Source of the DNA: CAIYYO01 sp049299895
GTDB taxonomy: Archaea; Altiarchaeota; Altiarchaeia; IMC4; QMZM01
Direction of reading: 5' to 3'
Length of the DNA: 64,000 nt
Assembly: GCA_049299895.1 (NCBI GenBank)
Contig: JBAQYF010000011.1
Span: 1-64,000, forward strand
Shown: piece by piece, positions 43,190 through 52,072 of the stretch
How positions within the stretch are numbered: the first letter of the stretch is position 1
Layout: the number at the start of each line of letters is the position of its first letter
Notes under the pieces: generated by a model
Told to the model about the DNA's origin: nothing
Databases searched by the model: none
Seen by the model: the letters and a program-made list of their open reading frames with translations, nothing else
Position numbers and translations under genes: made by a program

Positions 43190-44487
43190 TCTACTTTTAT
43201 CAGATTATTATATAGATCGTCAAGCGCCGCCTCACTTTGCAGGGGCTTTCTGTCTTTCTTTATTTTTTCATACGTGTCTTTTGAGAGCATGTTGGCGCAC
43301 GGTATCCCCATGTCCGCGCATGCCGCAGCGAGCGCCTGATAGCTTTCCGAGCTGTACTTCAGGAAGCATAATACCCTATTATAGCCGTTCTTGTGCGCCG
43401 TGAGATATTTTTTTATCCTCCTCTTGGTGACCTCTATATACCTCTTCTTTATCTCTTCCGTCTCCAGTTTCTCGTCCCAGTCGTATGCGTTGAACGGATA
43501 GCTGTCCTCGTATTCCCTTGGGATGACTCCGGTGTTGCTGAGCATCACCTGGTGGATGCGCGCGTATTTGCCGGTCTTGCGCAGGCTGTCTATTATCCCT
43601 CTGTGCGTCCCTGAACGGGAGTAAGGTTTTGTGTATGAGCATGGCAGGAATAACAGGATGTCTTTTTCTTCCGGGGGGTGATACCATCTCTGGAGAAAGT
43701 CCTGCCATACCTCGAAATGGGGGTGGGTGAGGAACTCTTCTCCTACGCCCCGCAGGGATTCTTTGGCCTGTTCCGGGAATTTGGGTACGAACCTGAATGT
43801 CTCTTCGTCCAGGTCGATGCGGGTATCTCCTTTCCATTTATCCGTTATCCTGCGGAAGTCTACGCGCGATAGGAAATTCCATGTACCTGTGAGCCACATT
43901 TTGAATACGGGCGTATTCCCGTGGGGCAGGAGGTTTATGAGCACTATCGTATCCGAGTGTAGGAGCGTGTATTCCACGGATTTGTCCAGGCTTTTCTTTA
44001 TGTCTTTTGCGTACGGGGGGTTCACCAATAGATATGTTCTGACCTTCGCACCGCATTTATGTATGGTGCTTGCGGCCTCTGCGTAGTCCTTGAGGTGGAA
44101 TCCCTTGTTTATCCTGTCCAGGAGGGCGTCGTCTGCGACCTCCAGACCGATTGCGACAGATAGATCTATCCCTGCGAACTCTTTTAGCGCGTCTTCTTTT
44201 ATGTACTCGGGGCGGGATTCTATGAACAGCTTTTGTGCACCTGATTCTTTGAACTTTTCTATGAAATATTTGCGCGCGTCGAGTGGTACCTGTTTTACGT
44301 CGAGAAAGCTCCCCGAGCCGAATACCTTTACGGCGTCATCTTTTTGGACGTCTCTGTAGAATGAATCAAAGTCCTTCATCAGGCTCTGATACGATGGTTC
44401 CTTTCCCGGGATCCTGCCGTATCCGCAGAAGCAGCATTTTGCCCAGCCGCACGCCCCGGACTTCAGGACCAGCACCCTCTCTTGCAT
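43186..44487 (-). CDS. RaSEA-ArcS fusion for archaeosine (G+) synthesis in tRNA
   Basis: 433 residues. The N-terminal radical-SAM domain carries C-x4-C-x2-C at C13, C18 and C21 (SGACGWAKCCFCGYG), as in RaSEA, which converts the lysine adduct of tRNA position 15 to archaeosine. The C-terminal part contains PCSYTKPYSRSGTH at 282-295, an exact match to the ArcS motif PC-x3-KPY-x2-S-x2-H of the enzyme that attaches lysine to preQ0-tRNA. Both catalytic parts thus appear in one chain. No PUA domain is visible. A separate ArcS elsewhere is not excluded. Confidence 0.85.
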   Translation of the reverse strand: MQERVLVLKSGACGWAKCCFCGYGRIPGKEPSYQSLMKDFDSFYRDVQKDDAVKVFGSGSFLDVKQVPLDARKYFIEKFKESGAQKLFIESRPEYIKEDALKEFAGIDLSVAIGLEVADDALLDRINKGFHLKDYAEAASTIHKCGAKVRTYLLVNPPYAKDIKKSLDKSVEYTLLHSDTIVLINLLPHGNTPVFKMWLTGTWNFLSRVDFRRITDKWKGDTRIDLDEETFRFVPKFPEQAKESLRGVGEEFLTHPHFEVWQDFLQRWYHPPEEKDILLFLPCSYTKPYSRSGTHRGIIDSLRKTGKYARIHQVMLSNTGVIPREYEDSYPFNAYDWDEKLETEEIKKRYIEVTKRRIKKYLTAHKNGYNRVLCFLKYSSESYQALAAACADMGIPCANMLSKDTYEKIKKDRKPLQSEAALDDLYNNLIKVE

Positions 44488-44535
44488 GTATGATTATATG
44501 ACTCCAGGGGAAAATAATGCGTTATTGTGACTGTA

Positions 44536-44955
44536 TCAAAGGATCAGGTTGTCTTTTTCGTCCAGTTTCCAGGATGGGATGTATGCGACTTCGAATATAT
44601 GTCCGTCCGGGTCTTTGAAATATCCTCCGTATCCCCCGCAGAAAGTTTCCTGCGCCGGCTTGATTATCTTTGCCCCGAGTTTTTGCGCCTGCTTTAGTAC
44701 TGTGTCGACTTCCTTTTTGTTTTTGGCGCTGTAAGAGAGAGTGATTCCCGAAAATCCTGTTGCTTCATCCATAACCATCGCGTCCTCTGCCAGCAGTCTC
44801 CTGGGGTATAATGCGAGAGTTATTCCTCCCAGAGGAAACAGTATCAAGTCGCCCCGGCTTTGAGGGGATTTTTTCCAGCCCAGAGCCTCGTAGAATTTTT
44901 CCGCCTTATACGGGTCTTTTACTCCCAAGGCTATCAGGTTTATTTTTTGTCTCAT
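44536..44955 (-). CDS. VOC/glyoxalase-family protein
   Basis: 139 residues. Paired beta-alpha-beta-beta-beta modules: LIALGVKDPYKAEKFYEALG (7-26) and KDPDGHIFEVAY near 113-124 with the usual metal-site Glu. Members include glyoxalase I and dioxygenases. Nothing in the sequence fixes the substrate. It is single-domain and probably dimeric. It lies between the archaeosine gene and the coiled-coil gene on the same strand. Confidence 0.88.
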   Translation of the reverse strand: MRQKINLIALGVKDPYKAEKFYEALGWKKSPQSRGDLILFPLGGITLALYPRRLLAEDAMVMDEATGFSGITLSYSAKNKKEVDTVLKQAQKLGAKIIKPAQETFCGGYGGYFKDPDGHIFEVAYIPSWKLDEKDNLIL

Positions 44956-44976
44956 TATTCGATTCTTCTCTGACCG

Positions 44977-46707
44977 TTAGTATGATCCCTTCATCTTTTT
45001 CTGTTCTTCGCGTATCCTTTCCAGTTCGTTTTTTATCTTTGCGACCTTTTCTTCCTCTTCGAGTTCTTTGAGCCTTCTTATCGCATCTTTTGTGAGTTCG
45101 AGCTCTGTTCCTCCCATGAACTTCGGGTGGACGTTTAGTATGCTCTGTTCTTTTAATTCGTTGGACCACTGGATTATGACTTCTTCCGTGACTCCGAGGA
45201 TCTTTGCGGCGGTCTTTACGTTTATCCTTTTGTCTTTCTGCATCAGTTTTAGGAGGTCGTCGTGGCCTTTTGCAGGTCCCCCGGACTTGGTTTTGTCTAT
45301 TGCCTCCATCATAGCGTATTCTTTCTGCCTGATGTCTTCATCGCTTTTATCTTGGACAGGGGTCTGTCTGGATTCCCTGGGCATTTCCTTTATTATCTCC
45401 ACGGATTTTATGTTCTCCGCTTCCTTACGCAGGTTCTCGATCTCCTTTTCTTTGGCCTCTTTTTCCGCTTTGAGTTTCTTTATTATGTCGTCTTCCTTGG
45501 CCAGTTTTTCAGGTGATTCGATCTCTATTTTTGGCGCAGGCGTTGGTTCCTGTTTAGGCGGTGCCTGCGGGGTCGTGCGTTCGACCGGGGTAGGTTGCCT
45601 GGGTGGGGGCTCGGGCGCTTTCACTTGAGCTGGCGCTTCCTGGTAACGCGGGCGTTCTTCTGCCTGATCGGGTCGTGTTTTGGGTTTGGCGGATCCCAGG
45701 AATTTGTCGAGTTCCTCGATCTTTGCCTTGAGCTTTTCCTCGTCTTCTTTGAATAAGTAATCGAATTCTTTGGCTTTTTGTTCTAGGCCGTCTTTCATCA
45801 CTTTGAGCTTTCTTTCCTCGTCTTCTATCTTTATCTTCCTTTCTACGAGGTCTTCTTCAACCACTTGGAGGCCTTTTCTCTTTTTGTCCAGGTCGTCGTT
45901 CATCCTGGTTATCTTGGCCTCTTTCATGGTCATCTCTTCTCTTCTTGCTTCGAGCTTTTCTTCGGAGTCCTTCAATTCCTCTCCCATCTTGATGTATTTT
46001 TCTTTCTCCTGGGTTTCCCGGAGTCTCATCTCCATGTCTGTTTTGGCCTTCTCGAATTCGTCGAGGTTTCTTTTGAGTTCACGTTCGAGTCTTGAGACGT
46101 CGGTCTCTCTTTTATCGAGGTCCGATTTCTTGGATATGAGATTTGATTCAAGGTCTTTTAAACTTTTTTCTTTCCCTTCTATTGCGGTCTCCCTGCTCGA
46201 TAATTGCGCTGCAAGGCCGTCTATCTCCACCTTCTTCTTTTCGGCTTCGTCGAGGAAGCTTTCAAGCTCTTTTAAGGTGTCTTCTTTTTCTTTGAGCGTC
46301 TTTTCTTTCTCGTTTATTATCCTCTCCCGTTCGCCTATGCCTGATGAGACCCTGCTGACCTCCTGCTCCCTCTTTTCCACCTCTTCCCTCCGGGCCATCA
46401 GGCTTTTTTCCAGGTCTATAAGCGTCTTTTCAGTGGTCTTCTGATAGTCCTCTTTTTCAATGGTGGTTCTTTCTCTTCCTATCAGTTCCTGTTCTTTTTT
46501 CCTCATCTGCTCCCAGTTTTTGACGAGTTCCTCGCTGCGTTTCTTTATCTCCTCCTGTTTTCTCTTCAATGAGAATTCGTCGCCGAAGAATAGTTCGAGG
46601 TCTTTTTCCTCGTCCTGAAGCGCTTTCTCCTTTTCTCTCAGAAGCTTTTCCCTCTGGGAAATATCGTCTTGCGCATTCTCGTTCTGTAACTGGGGGTCGC
46701 CGGACAT
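44977..46707 (-). CDS. Long coiled-coil protein with Pro-rich linker and C-terminal winged-helix domain
   Basis: 576 residues. Residues about 18-345 are almost entirely Glu/Lys/Arg/Leu heptads, a long coiled coil rich in EKE- and KEKE-type runs. A Pro/Ala-rich linker follows (about 350-400), then a short coiled coil, and near 490-545 a winged-helix-like unit (KTAAKILGVTEEVIIQW, then ELELTKDAIRRL). There is no ATPase head, so it is not SMC or Rad50. The design suggests a dimeric DNA-bridging or scaffold protein. Its stop is 21 bases from the VOC gene start. Confidence 0.75.
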   Translation of the reverse strand: MSGDPQLQNENAQDDISQREKLLREKEKALQDEEKDLELFFGDEFSLKRKQEEIKKRSEELVKNWEQMRKKEQELIGRERTTIEKEDYQKTTEKTLIDLEKSLMARREEVEKREQEVSRVSSGIGERERIINEKEKTLKEKEDTLKELESFLDEAEKKKVEIDGLAAQLSSRETAIEGKEKSLKDLESNLISKKSDLDKRETDVSRLERELKRNLDEFEKAKTDMEMRLRETQEKEKYIKMGEELKDSEEKLEARREEMTMKEAKITRMNDDLDKKRKGLQVVEEDLVERKIKIEDEERKLKVMKDGLEQKAKEFDYLFKEDEEKLKAKIEELDKFLGSAKPKTRPDQAEERPRYQEAPAQVKAPEPPPRQPTPVERTTPQAPPKQEPTPAPKIEIESPEKLAKEDDIIKKLKAEKEAKEKEIENLRKEAENIKSVEIIKEMPRESRQTPVQDKSDEDIRQKEYAMMEAIDKTKSGGPAKGHDDLLKLMQKDKRINVKTAAKILGVTEEVIIQWSNELKEQSILNVHPKFMGGTELELTKDAIRRLKELEEEEKVAKIKNELERIREEQKKMKGSY

Positions 46708-46789
46708 TTTAGCGTATATTTCAAAAAAATGTTATGTATAAAACTTATATATCTTTATTAAACTTATTAATAATACAACTTAATAACCT

Positions 46790-49063
46790 TTATGTCTTTT
46801 GGTCTACTCCGTTTAGGTCGAACCTGCTCCTGATCGTATTCATTATCTCATCGGCCTTGCCTTCTCCTATCCCGGTCACCTCCATAAGCTCTTTTCGGGA
46901 TGTGTTCATTATGTTCTGGACGCTTCCGAAACGCGCAAGAAGCCTGCGTGCAAGGATCGCGGAAACGTTGGGCAGGGACTCTATTACGTATATCTGCCTT
47001 TCTTCTAGGCTGAGTGGCTTCTTTTCTCCGTGCAGGGAAATCAGCCTCCCTTCTTCCTGTTCTCGTTTTGCTATCATGCACAGGTAGTTCGCCGTGTCTT
47101 CTACATCCCTTGAGAAAATGACCGAGATGCCAAAATCGATAGCAAGGGCCGTAATCGCCGCGCGTATGGCATTCGTGCTTATCCCCCTGATCGAGTATAT
47201 GTCTTCCTTTCCCTCGACCAGCATGATCGGCTTCTCAAAGCTCCTGGATAAGTCTGCCGCCTGCGAAAAAAGTCTCTTGTCCAATAGCGAACTAAGGAAA
47301 TCGTTCACCGTCTTTCTCTCGGCGCATATGCGGTCGCTTAGGATGTAATCGCCGACCGGCAGGGTTTGTATCTCTATTTCCGCGTTGTCCCTGAGTATTT
47401 TTAATATGCCCGTGCATTTTTCTCTTGAATCGATAAAGATTTTCATTTTCTTTCCTTCACTGCCTTTTTCTGTAGTCTCTGAGACGTAACTGGTCAGGCT
47501 CAACTGGCCCGATTCTTTTAAAGGGGCGTTCTCCGTCTTCTCCGGAAGATTTTTTTCCGGTTTGTCCCGCATGTCTTTGACGACTTTGCGCATCCTTTTC
47601 TCCTTGTGAAAGGCCGCCCAGTAATATGATTCATCCCTTGTCTCCCTGGCCATGAGGATGACGACCCGGCCTGCCCCGCTCCTGCCGGTGCGCCCTCTCC
47701 TCTGGATGGAACGTATCTCAGAAGGTATCGGTTCGTAGAACAATACCAGGTCCACGGCGGGGATGTCCAGTCCCTCCTCTGCAACGGAAGTTGCCACCAG
47801 GACGTCGTATTTTCCCTCCCTGAAGTCGTCGAGCACTTTTATCTGCTCCTTCTGGCTCATGCCTTTTTTGTCCGCCTTCCTGGCCTGGCCGATGAACTCC
47901 CTTGCCAAAATATCGCTCCCGTTGAGCCTCTCTACTATTTTATCCACTGAGTCGCGGTACTGGGTGAATATCATAACCTTCTTGCCTGCATACGGTTTGA
48001 CTATTTTTATTGCTTCGTCGAGCTTGGGGTGGTCGAAGCCCATTACGTTCAGGTCGTGCACGTTCTTTGAAAGGAGCGTCATCCGCTCGTCGGCAAAGAG
48101 CCTCCGAATCGCCTTGGACTTCTGTTTTCTAAGCCGCTCCAGGTAGTTGTCGAGCGACGACATCCCCTGGGTTTCCAGCAGTTCCAGGGCGTGATTGATC
48201 TTTAGGGCGCTTGCTGCAAGAGAGATAGCGGCAAAAGCGTCCGTTCCGTCGGATGTCCCGGATGTTATGTCCTTGCGTATGGACGTCTGTAATTCCAATA
48301 GCTTCATCTTGTTGATCTTTCCCAGGTCTGCGCTTTCAAGGAATCCGCGTTCTTTTAGTGCCCGAAGATCCTGGCGTAGCAGGTCTTCTATCAATATCTT
48401 TATTTTCTTGAATTCGTCCGGCAGCGTCACCTTGACCCATGAAACATCCGTCTCCTGTATGTATGGAGCAACGTCCTCGTCTCTTTCTGTCCTGGCTTCG
48501 ACTATGCTGATAGAGAGGTTTTTGCATATCTCTTTTACTGTCTCTTTGTCCCCGCTAGGGGAAGCGGTCAGGCCGAGTATCAGGGGGTTATGCGCTTTCT
48601 TCATGTATTCCTCGGCGATGAATACATAGGAATAGTCGCCTACGCAGCGGTGGCATTCGTCGAATATTATCAATGAAACGTCGCCTATGTCCAGGCCCCG
48701 CATGATGTCGTTCTCTATTGTCTGGGGGGTGGCGAATATGACCTTGTTTTCCTGCCATAGCTTTTTCCTGTCTTCTACCGCATCCATGCCCGTCAGGGTA
48801 ACCATGGCCTCCAGGTTCAAAACGTTGCCGAACGTCTTGTGGTGCTGGACGGCAAGGGGCCTGGTAGGGGCAAGGAACAGCACTTTGGAATCCGGGAAAG
48901 AATAAAGCCTGTGGGCGGCAAGCATCGCTGCAACAACCGTCTTCCCAAGGCCTGTTGGCAGGACTACAAGGGTGTTTCCGTCGACTGCGCGGGAAAAGAT
49001 AGTCTCCTGATATTTTCTAAGCGACAAGGTCTCAGGCTTGATCAGGGGATGTTTGACGTGCAT
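46790..49063 (-). CDS. hef: Hef helicase-nuclease (FANCM/XPF-like)
   Basis: 757 residues from ATG 49063; the reading frame extends 39 bases upstream without added conservation. The SF2 helicase part has LPTGLGKT, FDECHR (DECH box), LTASPSGD and QRRGRTGR. The XPF nuclease domain has VGDYILSDRICAERKTVNDF (GDY and ERKxxxD) and the end holds tandem helix-hairpin-helix motifs (SLPNVSAILARRLLARFG, EVTGIGEGKADEI). It processes stalled forks. Complete and likely active. Confidence 0.95.
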   Translation of the reverse strand: MHVKHPLIKPETLSLRKYQETIFSRAVDGNTLVVLPTGLGKTVVAAMLAAHRLYSFPDSKVLFLAPTRPLAVQHHKTFGNVLNLEAMVTLTGMDAVEDRKKLWQENKVIFATPQTIENDIMRGLDIGDVSLIIFDECHRCVGDYSYVFIAEEYMKKAHNPLILGLTASPSGDKETVKEICKNLSISIVEARTERDEDVAPYIQETDVSWVKVTLPDEFKKIKILIEDLLRQDLRALKERGFLESADLGKINKMKLLELQTSIRKDITSGTSDGTDAFAAISLAASALKINHALELLETQGMSSLDNYLERLRKQKSKAIRRLFADERMTLLSKNVHDLNVMGFDHPKLDEAIKIVKPYAGKKVMIFTQYRDSVDKIVERLNGSDILAREFIGQARKADKKGMSQKEQIKVLDDFREGKYDVLVATSVAEEGLDIPAVDLVLFYEPIPSEIRSIQRRGRTGRSGAGRVVILMARETRDESYYWAAFHKEKRMRKVVKDMRDKPEKNLPEKTENAPLKESGQLSLTSYVSETTEKGSEGKKMKIFIDSREKCTGILKILRDNAEIEIQTLPVGDYILSDRICAERKTVNDFLSSLLDKRLFSQAADLSRSFEKPIMLVEGKEDIYSIRGISTNAIRAAITALAIDFGISVIFSRDVEDTANYLCMIAKREQEEGRLISLHGEKKPLSLEERQIYVIESLPNVSAILARRLLARFGSVQNIMNTSRKELMEVTGIGEGKADEIMNTIRSRFDLNGVDQKT

Positions 49064-49142
49064 TTTATGGTACTGTTGTAGATATATGGCGTACAAATTC
49101 AAAAAAAGGAAAAAGCAGAACTTGCTACCGGGTGCTCGTATC

Positions 49143-49652
49143 CTAGACGCAGCCCCCGTTCACGCAAACCGTGCTCGTAGGACAATCCTGGAAGCCTGTT
49201 TTGCATGTTGTCGAAACCTGGCTGGACGTAAAAGAGCATGATTCCCCCGCACCCGCGTACTCCCTGTACCCCCTTTGCAATCCTTCAGCGCATATTTTGC
49301 CCCCTGCGCAGTATGCGCTAACGTTATTTTCATACCAGCCGTCGTAAATGCTGCATTCCGAAGAACCATGCGGCTTGGAAAAAAGCAGGGCAACAAGGGT
49401 TGCAGCTATCATGATCACTATCAGGCCTATTATTACGTTGATCATTCCCTTCTTTGCCTCCTCTCTGTCGGTGGGATTTTCCGCAGTCTTCCATCTCACT
49501 GCGTGAAGCGTTATCAGGAGCAGGGCGATACCTGCGGCTACGCCGTATAAAAGGTTGTTTACATCCCCGATTGTTTCCTCAAAACCCGCTCTGGAAATGG
49601 ATGAACAGGCGGCAAGCAAAAACAATACTGCCAAAATGCGATATTTTTGCAT
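49143..49652 (-). CDS. Secreted TrbC/VirB2-like pilin-type protein with Cys-rich C-terminal domain
   Basis: 169 residues from ATG 49652, after a poly-A run; an earlier Met is less likely. A signal peptide (1-22) precedes two membrane helices (about 34-53 and 71-93) linked by a charged loop ENPTDREEAKKG, the plan of the T4SS/VirB2 pilin-like family. The remaining about 75 residues contain nine cysteines (from SSECSIYDG to VCVNGGCV), implying an extracellular disulfide-rich domain. Last gene of the four-gene cluster. No conjugation ATPase is seen nearby. Confidence 0.65.
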   Translation of the reverse strand: MQKYRILAVLFLLAACSSISRAGFEETIGDVNNLLYGVAAGIALLLITLHAVRWKTAENPTDREEAKKGMINVIIGLIVIMIAATLVALLFSKPHGSSECSIYDGWYENNVSAYCAGGKICAEGLQRGYREYAGAGESCSFTSSQVSTTCKTGFQDCPTSTVCVNGGCV

Positions 49653-49713
49653 TTTTTTATCTTGATCTGAGCGAATGTAAGCTGCCAAAAATGGGAAGAG
49701 GTAAATGCGTCTG

Positions 49714-50016
49714 TTAGGCGCAGCATTTGACCAGGTATTTGCAGCAGTCTGCGAGCGGGACTACGTTCAACTCCGCCAGCTTCGATTCGCACGTACCTCC
49801 TGCGTCGGCGTTGTTGCATGCTTCTATCTGTAGTTCGTTCAAGGGTATTTCAGTCAATGTCGTAGTGGGCTGCTGCTTTTCCAGCGTACTTGTCACCGGA
49901 CTCTCGTCCAGGGCCGTTGTCATTGTTTTTTCCAATGGCGTATCCTTTTCCTCCGTACACATGGGTAATAGTAGTACGGATAACAGCAGGACCCCTAAAA
50001 TAATCCGTTTATCCAT
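49714..50016 (-). CDS. Small secreted Cys-rich protein with Thr-rich spacer
   Basis: 100 residues. N-terminal hydrophobic signal (5-18) ending LLPMCTEE, a lipobox-like cysteine. A Thr-rich spacer (31-58) follows, then a compact module EACNNADAGGTC ... LADCCKYLVKCCA (about 66-100). The module resembles the C-terminal end of 52070-52807 (C-x2-A-x(5,6)-C ... DCC-x(3,5)-CC). It begins four bases after the stalk gene stop, so it is co-transcribed with it. Function unknown. Confidence 0.7.
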   Translation of the reverse strand: MDKRIILGVLLLSVLLLPMCTEEKDTPLEKTMTTALDESPVTSTLEKQQPTTTLTEIPLNELQIEACNNADAGGTCESKLAELNVVPLADCCKYLVKCCA

Positions 50017-50020
50017 TTTT

Positions 50021-51973
50021 TTAGCATTCTTGGTATGTGTATCCCGGCAATTTCTTTAGGCTGCATTGGAATATTCCGTTTAGTTCCGGGAAGCTTTTGC
50101 ATCCTTCGCTGGTCATATCCTGGCCCCCCAGTTTGTATTCCCATCTTGGTATTATCCCGCTTGAGCCCTCCACTGCAAGCTCGTTATACTCTCTTTCTCC
50201 CGGCCCGACGGGGTCGGTCTCGTTGTAGAACACGTTTTTCTGGTCCGCACATTTGGCGCATACTGCCGTATCGGTGTAGAGTTTGCCTTTCTTTGTCTTG
50301 ATGCATGAAAGCAGATTCGCGGCCGTGAGCTGTTCTTCCGGGGCAAGCGTAGTGCTGGTGGTCGCTATGGTGGTGGTTGTAGTCGTTGTAGTGGTTGTTG
50401 TCGCAATAGTGCTGGTTGTAGTCGTCGAGGATGTTGTGGGTATCGTGGTAGTCGACGTGGTTGTCGTTATGGCGGATGTCGTTGTGGTTGTCGATGTGAC
50501 GATTGTCGTCGTGGTCTGATTATTATCCCATATCTCGCATTTCACGTATTTTCTGGTTCTACAATCGGCCCCCGAGCAGAGACAGTATTTGTTGTCTTTG
50601 TTCCTCTTGTAGCAGGCAGTTCCGTCAGCGCATTTGTCGCACCTTGACAGGCATTCCATGTATCTGCCGTCTTTTCTTGCCTGCCAGCGGCATACGCAGG
50701 TTTTCCCGTCGGTTCCCTTTTTTCCGCATTCCGTTCCGTCGTCGCATTTATTGCATTCGAGAATGCATTTATTGTATGTGTTGTTTCTGAGCTTTGTGTA
50801 GCACGTGCAGGCATTCCCGTCCGCGTTGGTCTGGCCGCATATAGTTCCATCGTCGCAGCCGCTGCAATAAGGCGTGAGCTGGCATGAATAATACTTTAAT
50901 GCCTTCGGCGATGGTTCGGGTTTGCAGGCGCATACGTTGTTTCCGGAGGTTTTCCAGCACGCGGTTCCGTCGATGCAAGAGACGCATTTGTGCAGTATCG
51001 TATTAGACGGCATCAGAGTGCATTTTTCTATTATGTCGTCTCTGTCTTTATCCGTGCAACTGCATATCTGGTTGTATGCGTTCGCCCGGCCGCAGGCGGT
51101 GGCGTCAATGCACTGCGTGCATTCGATGACTATTTTTTTCAGTTTGCAGGATTCGTACCTGCCGTCTTTGTTTGTGTCCGTGCACGAGCATTCAAAGTTT
51201 TTATTCCTGACCTGTCCGCATCCGGTTCCGTCCTGGCATTTTGTGCAGGATCTCCTTGCCTGGGGCATTTCATCCGCGTAAAGCATGCATCGTTCTGTCA
51301 CTCCGTCCGCGTTTATGTCCCTGCACGAGCAGGTCTCTCCCTGATCGTTTGTCTGGTTGCAGGACGTTCCGTCCACGCACTTATCGCATGGGTCGGGCCA
51401 CGCCTTTAGTGGATATAAGTAGCAGGCCTCGTTTAGGCCGTTCTCGTTTGAGTCTTTGCAGTAGCAGGTCTGTTCTTTGTCGTTTTGCCCGTCGCATAAG
51501 GTGCCGTCCGGGCATACGTCGCAGTAAGCTTTTGGGGCGTTTATGGGCTTAAGCGTGCAGTATTCGTTTCTGTTGTCCCCGTTCGCGTCTTTGCAATTGC
51601 AGGTCTGTTCTTTGTCGTTCTTTTCCGTGCAAAGCGTTCCATCCGAACATACTTCGCATTTATTTATCTCCCGGGCGCCTGCAAGCGACATAAGGTTGTC
51701 TTGCACCGTGTCTGCTTTCTCGATGAGCGCTTTTATCTCCGGAGTGCAATCAGAGTTTGTTATGCTGTCTTCCCTTAGGTAAAAACTTAGCATGTCTTTT
51801 ACTTCCTGAAGCGAGAATTTGCTTGCCTGCGGGTCTTTCAGATACTCGACCAGGGCCTTTTTCAACGCGTATTTGTAGTCGTCATCGTACGGGCAGTCGT
51901 CCTCCGCTAAGGCAATGCCTGCAAAGCAGAATAATGCGGACAAAATAATGCAGAATGATATTACCCTTTTCAT
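50021..51973 (-). CDS. Secreted stalk protein: nine C-x2-C-x-DGT repeats, Thr-rich linker and thioredoxin-like C-terminus
   Basis: 650 residues. Signal peptide (1-23), a helical region (30-105) and nine tandem repeats of 37-47 residues (106-486). Each begins C-x2-C-x-D-[GA]-T-x-C and continues C-x-C ... C; the first five carry D-x-[ND]-x-[DN]-like loops such as DINADGVTERC that could bind Ca2+. Residues 487-548 are a Thr-rich linker. The last 102 residues resemble a thioredoxin-like domain: SCIKTKKGKLYTDTAVCAKC with CAKC at 572-575, then GIIPRWEYKLGG with a cis-Pro-like position. No named family is recognised. Confidence 0.8.
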   Translation of the reverse strand: MKRVISFCIILSALFCFAGIALAEDDCPYDDDYKYALKKALVEYLKDPQASKFSLQEVKDMLSFYLREDSITNSDCTPEIKALIEKADTVQDNLMSLAGAREINKCEVCSDGTLCTEKNDKEQTCNCKDANGDNRNEYCTLKPINAPKAYCDVCPDGTLCDGQNDKEQTCYCKDSNENGLNEACYLYPLKAWPDPCDKCVDGTSCNQTNDQGETCSCRDINADGVTERCMLYADEMPQARRSCTKCQDGTGCGQVRNKNFECSCTDTNKDGRYESCKLKKIVIECTQCIDATACGRANAYNQICSCTDKDRDDIIEKCTLMPSNTILHKCVSCIDGTACWKTSGNNVCACKPEPSPKALKYYSCQLTPYCSGCDDGTICGQTNADGNACTCYTKLRNNTYNKCILECNKCDDGTECGKKGTDGKTCVCRWQARKDGRYMECLSRCDKCADGTACYKRNKDNKYCLCSGADCRTRKYVKCEIWDNNQTTTTIVTSTTTTTSAITTTTSTTTIPTTSSTTTTSTIATTTTTTTTTTTIATTSTTLAPEEQLTAANLLSCIKTKKGKLYTDTAVCAKCADQKNVFYNETDPVGPGEREYNELAVEGSSGIIPRWEYKLGGQDMTSEGCKSFPELNGIFQCSLKKLPGYTYQEC

Positions 51974-52056
51974 TTTTTTTTATGTGGGTTTGATATACCT
52001 CCAATTACGGGCTGTTTAACGTATTAGAAGTATCCCCCGTTAGATTATTCCACCCG

Positions 52057-52072
52057 GTATTATAAATACTTA
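52057..52072 (-). promoter_or_regulatory. TATA promoter of the Cys-rich stalk gene
   Basis: Minus-strand ATAAGTATTTATAATA overlaps the stop of the upstream gene and stands about 85 bases before ATG 51973. The core AAGTATTTATA is identical to that of the pilin promoter at 26947-26964. Confidence 0.6.

Noticed and set aside
50283..50519. Valine-run antisense frame at the Thr linker
   Set aside because: It is simply the reverse complement of ACN threonine codons; poly-Val is an artefact.
50516..51658. Repetitive DNA of the Cys-rich gene as a CRISPR or satellite
   Set aside because: Repeats are conserved at protein level and diverged at DNA level; they lie in one long reading frame with a signal peptide.
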